Below, one piece after another: positions 58,800-64,000 of a stretch of 64,000 nucleotides of DNA (position 1 is its first letter; each line of letters opens with the position of its first letter). The stretch is from Hydrangea macrophylla (lineage: Eukaryota; Streptophyta; Magnoliopsida; Cornales; Hydrangeaceae), in assembly GCA_033977485.1 (NCBI GenBank), contig CM066984.1:49216600-49280599 (forward strand), written 5' to 3'. Made by a program: the position numbers and the translations under genes. Under the pieces are notes generated by a model. That model saw only the letters and a program-made list of their open reading frames with translations, was not told the origin of the DNA and made no database searches.

Positions 58800-59913
58800 T
58801 GATGAGAATCAACAAGCACCATCAAAGGATCCATTGCATGTTCCAGTCGGGCCTATTACTATAGCGAGATCCAAGAGATCAAAGAAGCATTCAATGGGAT
58901 GATTCAAGAAATGTGGGGTGATTCTAAAACGCGCCACTCCAAGTTTGGCCCAAAGGAAGATGACGGAGCAATAAAATTAATCCAAGCTATTGGGACTGAT
59001 GTGTGGAAAGGAAGGATTAGTTGGCTTATATTTTAATTATCTTCTTTCTTATTATGAGACAAAGAATAGTCTCCTTTTTTCTTTAACTTAGGCTTATAGG
59101 CTGAAAGGAAGTAATTTCTTTGTTTTCTTTTTCATTTTAGGTTATATTTTCTTACTTTGGAATGTAGGCTGGAATTAGGGGAGATTATTCTAGACTATTT
59201 CTAAACTTGTTTCAGCCATGCTTATATAAAGCATTCACTCTATGTAATGCAGGAACGTCATGGAATCAATGGACTAATAAAAATTCAGAAGTTGAGCATT
59301 GCTCCTCCCCGTGTTCTTCACATAACACCATGAACTTATCAAGGTCTTCCTTGTGGCGTTCACAAACATGAATACCTGTGGTTTCCGTTTCTTTATAAAC
59401 GTTGGTTCATAGGTTCACTATTATTGGAATACTTGTGGTTTGCATTTCTTTATAAATGTTGGGTCACAGGTTCACTATCAAACAATCCGATTTTAGCTTT
59501 TCTGGGTAAAACATGTCAATATTGTCGTTGGGTCTCAAAGCAAGTCTATTGAGGTTCGCATCATTTGGTATCAGAGCTCAGGCTCTAAAATCAGGTTATC
59601 TATCCCTTTTGTTTTCGTGTCTTTTGTCACCTTATCCATTTTCATTTTGAGTGTTCTATCCTTTATCTTTGAATCTCCTTCTTTCTTTTAGGTCGTCGTG
59701 TTCTTAAAAAAAAAAAAAGAAAGAAAGAAATCTGATTCGTTGTATTCTTCATTCCTTTGTCCTTGTTCTTGTTTATGTCGTGTCGTGCACCAATTCAAAA
59801 AAAAAAAAAGTTTGGTTTTGTTTTAGTTTTTATTTCCTTGTTCTTGTTTGAATCGTGCACCAAGAGTTACCCAAAAAAAAAAATTCAAGCAAATCCTTTG
59901 AAGAGAGGGGGAA
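58800..59913 (+). repeat. Satellite unit U49
   Basis: LTR 58800-59563 (764 bp), internal 59564-59913. Private TTTAACTTAGG, AGTAATTTCTTTG (bases lost), CTCCCCGTG and ATACTTGTGG. Confidence 0.96.
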
Positions 59914-61033
59914 TGATGAGAATCAACAAGCACCATCAAAGGATCCATTGCATGTTCCAGTCGGGCCTATTACTATAGCGAGATCCAAGAGATCTAAGAA
60001 GCATTCAATGGGATGATTCAAGAAATGTGGGGTGATTCTAAAACGCGCCACTCCAAGTTTGGCCCAAAGGAAGATGACGGAGCAATAAAATTAATCCAAG
60101 CTATTGGGGTTGATGTGTCGAAAGGAAGGATTAGTTGGCTTATATTTTAATTATCTTCTTTCTTATTATGAGACAAAGAATAGTCTCCTTTTTTCTTTAA
60201 TTTAGGCTTATAGGCTGAAAGGAAGTAATTATCTTTGTTTCCTTTTTCATTTTAGGTTATATTTTCTTACTTTGGAATGTAGGCTGGAATTAGGGGAGAT
60301 TATTCTAGACTATTTCTAAACTTGTTTCAGCCATGCTTATATAAAGCATTCACTCTATGTAATGCAGGAACGTCATGGAATCAATGGACTAATAAAAATT
60401 CAGAAGTTGAGCATTGCTCCTCCCCTTGTTCTTCACATAACACCATGAACTTATCAAGGTCTTCCTTGTGGCGTTCACAAACATGAATACCTGTGGTTTC
60501 CGTTTCTTTATAAACGTTGGTTCATAGGTTCACTATTATTGGAATACCTGTGGTTTGCATTTCTTTATAAATGTTGGGTCACAGGTTCACTATCAAACAA
60601 TCCGATTTTAGCTTTTCTGGGTAAAACATGTCAATATTGTCGTTGGGTCTCAAAGCAAGTCTATTGAGGTTCGCATCATTTGGTATCAGAGCTCAGGCTC
60701 TAAAATCAGGGTTATCTATCCCTTTTGTTTTCGTGTCTTTTGTCACCTTATCCATTTTCATTTTGAGTGTTCTATCCTTTATCTTTGAATCTCCTTCTTT
60801 CTTTTAGGTCGTCGTGTTCTTAAAAAAAAAAAAAAAGAAAGAAAGAAAGAAATCTGATTCGTTGTATTCTTCATTCCTTTGTCCTTGTTCTTGTTTATGT
60901 CGTGTCGTGCACCAATTCAAAAAAAAACAAGTTTGGTTTTGTTTTAGTTTTTATTTCCTTGTTCTTGTTTGAATCGTGCACCAAGAGTTACCCAAAAAAA
61001 AAATTCAAGCAAATCCTTTGAAGAGAGGGGGAA
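59914..61033 (+). repeat. Satellite unit U50
   Basis: LTR 59914-60678, internal 60679-61033. First of the run with GGGGTTGATGTGTCG; private GAGATCTAAGAAGC. Internal CAGGGTTATC, with an extra GAAA in the purine run. Confidence 0.96.
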
Positions 61034-62155
61034 TGATGAGAATCAACAAGCACCATCAAAGGATCCATTGCATGTTACAGTCGGGCCTATTACTATAGCG
61101 AGATCCAAGAGATCAAAGAAGCATTCAATGGGATGATTCAAGAAATGTGGGGTGATTCTAAAACGCGCCACTCCAAGTTTGGCCCAAAGGAAGATGACGG
61201 AGCAATAAAATTAATCCAAGCTATTGGGGTTGATGTGTCGAAAGGAAGGATTAGTTGGCTTATATTTTAATTATCTTCTTTCTTATTATGAGACAAAGAA
61301 TAGTCTCCTTTTTTCTTTAATTTAGGCTTATAGGCTGAAAGGAAGTAATTATCTTTGTTTCCTTTTTCATTTTAGGTTATATTTTCTTACTTTGGAATGT
61401 AGGCTGGAATTAGGGGAGATTATTCTAGACTATTTCTAAACTTGTTTCAACCATGCTTATATAAAGCATTCACTCTATGTAATGCAGGAACGTCATGGAA
61501 TCAATGGACTAATAAAAATTCAGAAGTTGAGCATTGCTCCTCCCCTTGTTCTTCACATAACACCATGAACTTATCAAGGTCTTCCTTGTGGCGTTCACAA
61601 ACATGAATACCTGTGGTTTCCGTTTCTTTATAAACGTTGGTTCATAGGTTCACTATTATTGGAATACCTGTGGTTTGCATTTCTTTATAAATGTTGGGTC
61701 ACAGGTTCACTATCAAACAATCCGATTTTAGCTTTTCTGGGTAAAACATGTCAATATTGTCGTTGGGTCTCAAAGCAAGTCTATTGAGGTTCGCATCATT
61801 TGGTATCAGAGCTCAGGCTCTAAAATCAGGGTTATCTATCCCTTTTGTTTTCGTGTCTTTTGTCACCTTATCCATTTTCATTTTGAGTGTTCTATCCTTT
61901 ATCTTTGAATCTCCTTCTTTCTTTTAGGTCGTCGTGTTCTTAAAAAAAAAAAAAAAAAAGAAAGAAAGAAATCTGATTCGTTGTATTCTTCATTCCTTTG
62001 TCCTTGTTCTTGTTTATGTCGTGTCGTGCACCAATTCAAAAAAAAAAAACAAGTTTGGTTTTGTTTTAGTTTTTATTTCCTTGTTCTTGTTTGAATCGTG
62101 CACCAAGAGTTACCCAAAAAAAAAAATTCAAGCAAATCCTTTGAAGAGGGGGGAA
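61034..62155 (+). repeat. Satellite unit U51
   Basis: LTR 61034-61798, internal 61799-62155. Private CATGTTACAGTC and GTTTCAACCATGC. The purine tract is shortened to GAAGAGGGGGG. Confidence 0.96.
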
Positions 62156-63278
62156 TGATGAGAATCAACAAGCACCATCAAAGGATCCATTGCATGTTCC
62201 AGTCGGGCCTATTACTATAGCGAGATCCAAGAGATCAAAGAAGCATTCAATGGGATGATTCAAGAAATGTGGGGTGATTCTAAAACGCGCCACTCCAAGT
62301 TTGGCCCAAAGGAAGATGACGGAGCAATAAAATTAATCCAAGCTATTGGGGTTGATGTGTCGAAAGGAAGGATTAGTTGGCTTATATTTTAATTATCTTC
62401 TTTCTTATTATGAGACAAAGAATAGTCTCCTTTTTTCTTTAATTTAGGCTTATAGGCTGAAAGGAAGTAATTATCTTTGTTTCCTTTTTCATTTTAGGTT
62501 ATATTTTCTTACTTTGGAATTTAGGCTGGAATTAGGGGAGATTATTCTAGACTATTTCTAAACTTGTTTCAGCCATGCTTATATAAAGCATTCACTCTAT
62601 GTAATGCAGGAACGTCATGGAATCAATGGACTAATAAAAATTCAGAAGTTGAGCATTGCTCCTCCCCTTGTTCTTCACATAACACCATGAACTTATCAAG
62701 GTCTTCCTTGTGGCGTTCACAAACATGAATACCTGTGGTTTCCGTTTCTTTATAAACGTTGGTTCATAGGTTCACTATTATTGGAATACCTGTGGTTTGC
62801 ATTTCTTTATAAATGTTGGGTCACAGGTTCACTATCAAACAATCCGATTTTAGCTTTTCTGGGTAAAACATGTCAATATTGTCGTTGGGTCTCAAAGCAA
62901 GTCTATTGAGGTTCGCATCATTTGGTATCAGAGCTCAGGCTCTAAAATCAGGGTTATCTATCCCTTTTGTTTTCGTGTCTTTTGTCACCTTATCCATTTT
63001 CATTTTGAGTGTTCTATCCTTTATCTTTGAATCTCCTTCTTTCTTTTAGGTCGTCGTGTTCTTAAAAAAAAAAAAAAAAAAGAAAGAAAGAAATCTGATT
63101 CGTTGTATTCTTCATTCCTTTGTCCTTGTTCTTGTTTATGTCGTGTCGTGCACCAATTCAAAAAAAAAAAACAAGTTTGGTTTTGTTTTAGTTTTTATTT
63201 CCTTGTTCTTGTTTGAATCGTGCACCAAGAGTTACCCAAAAAAAAAAATTCAAGCAAATCCTTTGAAGAGAGGGGGAA
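62156..63278 (+). repeat. Satellite unit U52
   Basis: LTR 62156-62920, internal 62921-63278. Private GGAATTTAGGCTGG. Otherwise like U51. Confidence 0.96.
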
Positions 63279-64000
63279 TGATGAGAATCAACAAGCACCA
63301 TCAAAGGATCCATTGCATGTTCCAGTCGGGCCTATTACTATAGCGAGATCCAAGAGATCAAAGAAGCATTCAATGGGATGATTCAAGAAATGTGGGGTGA
63401 TTCTAAAACGCGCCACTCCATGTTTGGCCCAAAGGAAGATGACGGAGCAATAAAATTAATCCAAGCTATTGGGGTTGATGTGTCGAAAGGAAGGATTAGT
63501 TGGCTTATATTTTAATTATCTTCTTTCTTATTATGAGAAAAAGAATAGTCTCCTTTTTTCTTTAATTTAGGCTTATAGGCTGAAAGGAAGTAATTATCTT
63601 TGTTTCCTTTTTCATTTTAGGTTATATTTTCTTACTTTGGAATGTAGGCTGGAATTAGGGGAGATTATTCTAGACTATTTCTAAACTTGTTTCAGCCATG
63701 CTTATATAAAGCATTCACTCTATGTAATGCAGGAACGTCATGGAATCAATGGACTAATAAAAATTCAGAAGTTGAGCATTGCTCCTCCCCTTGTTCTTCA
63801 CATAACACCATGAACTTATCAAGGTCTTCCTTGTGGCGTTCACAAACATGAATACCTGTGGTTTGCGTTTCTTTATAAACGTTGGTTCATAGGTTCACTA
63901 TTATTGGAATACCTGTGGTTTGCATTTCTTTATAAATGTTGGGTCACAGGTTCACTATCAAACAATCCGATTTTAGCTTTTCTGGGTAAAACATGTCAAT
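63279..64000 (+). repeat. Satellite unit U53 (right-truncated by window edge)
   Basis: The LTR begins at 63279 and the window ends at about LTR base 722, before the PBS. Private CTCCATGTTTGG on a C background and GAGAAAAAGAATAG. The array clearly continues beyond the window. Confidence 0.95.

Larger units (their letters stand above)
1..64000 (+). repeat. Tandem array of LTR-retrotransposon-derived satellite (54 LTRs, ~1.14 kb period)
   Basis: Monomers repeat head to tail with spacing of 1140-1147 bp in most of the array, 1155-1157 bp in four units and 1114-1123 bp at the right end. Each monomer is LTR, PBS, short internal region and purine tract, directly followed by the next LTR. LTR limits are set by TGATG at the 5' end (directly after AAGAGAGGGGGAA) and CATCA at the 3' end (two bases before TGGTATCAGAGC). 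In every unit the PBS lies at LTR end +3 to +14. The internal part has no gag, protease, RT or integrase. Adjacent units share LTRs, unlike separate insertions, which would each have two LTRs and a target duplication. Known principle: one-LTR circles or LTR-LTR unequal exchange give exactly this alternation. Both ends lie outside the window. Units are numbered U0-U53 here. Confidence 0.96.

Noticed and set aside
1..64000. CRISPR array or bacterial repeat locus
   Set aside because: The repeats are ~1.14 kb and contiguous, without spacers, and carry LTR, PBS and PPT signals together with a plant-type LINE.
1..64000. Ribosomal DNA spacer or 5S-type tandem repeat
   Set aside because: No rRNA gene sequence is visible in any unit, and the unit structure is fully explained by an LTR element.
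1..64000. A new defence or enzymatic system
   Set aside because: No intact protein-coding gene other than the decayed LINE fragment is present on either strand, so nothing supports such a claim.

Overview
The window is AT-rich, non-genic plant heterochromatin. Almost all of it is one head-to-tail tandem array of a ~1.14 kb monomer, and every monomer is a piece of an LTR retrotransposon. Each has a ~765-770 bp LTR (5'-TGATG...CATCA-3') with a TATA box and AATAAA signal, then a 12-nt primer-binding site matching the 3' end of initiator-Met tRNA (TGGTATCAGAGC), a gutted ~350-390 bp internal region rich in A-tracts, and a purine tract (AAGAGAGGGGGAA) touching the next LTR. I count 54 LTR copies (52 complete, two of them split by insertions, plus one cut at each window edge) and 53 internal regions, all on the + strand. 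Neither end of the array is inside the window. The plant assignment rests on the L1-type LINE, the GPxTRAR-type polyprotein tail overlapping the LTR, and the tRNA-Met PBS; I cannot name the species.

Layout. Units U0-U8 (1 to ~12.4 kb) form variant A. U8 is split by a 5'-truncated L1-type LINE on the minus strand (9247-11457). U9 is split by a solo LTR of a related but distinct retrotransposon, also minus (12628-13261). Units U9 to U36 (~13 to ~44.7 kb) form variant B, with runs of locally homogenised sub-variants and 2- to 4-unit higher-order duplications. From ~44.7 kb, B-type and C-type monomers are interleaved by a 7-unit (~8.02 kb) duplication and several mid-monomer switches. U48-U53 (57.7-64 kb) are a young, short C-derived run of 1114-1123 bp.

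There is no intact protein-coding gene. The small conserved open frames (60-204 codons) are relics: the C-terminal tail of a retrotransposon polyprotein running over the polypurine tract into the LTR, with a frameshift shared by the units inspected, plus frames made by A-tracts. The only substantial coding relic is the LINE reverse transcriptase (RT motifs and a zf-RVT CCHC-like zinc finger), which lacks its endonuclease and carries a stop codon.

Functional picture (inference): a non-autonomous, miniaturised LTR element became a satellite by DNA-level amplification (rolling circle from one-LTR circles, and/or unequal crossover between LTRs). It then evolved by unequal exchange and gene conversion. 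Every unit still has the cis signals for transcription and reverse transcription, so the array is also a dense series of potential promoters. I found no sign of a new enzymatic system; the notable object is the retrotransposon-derived satellite itself.
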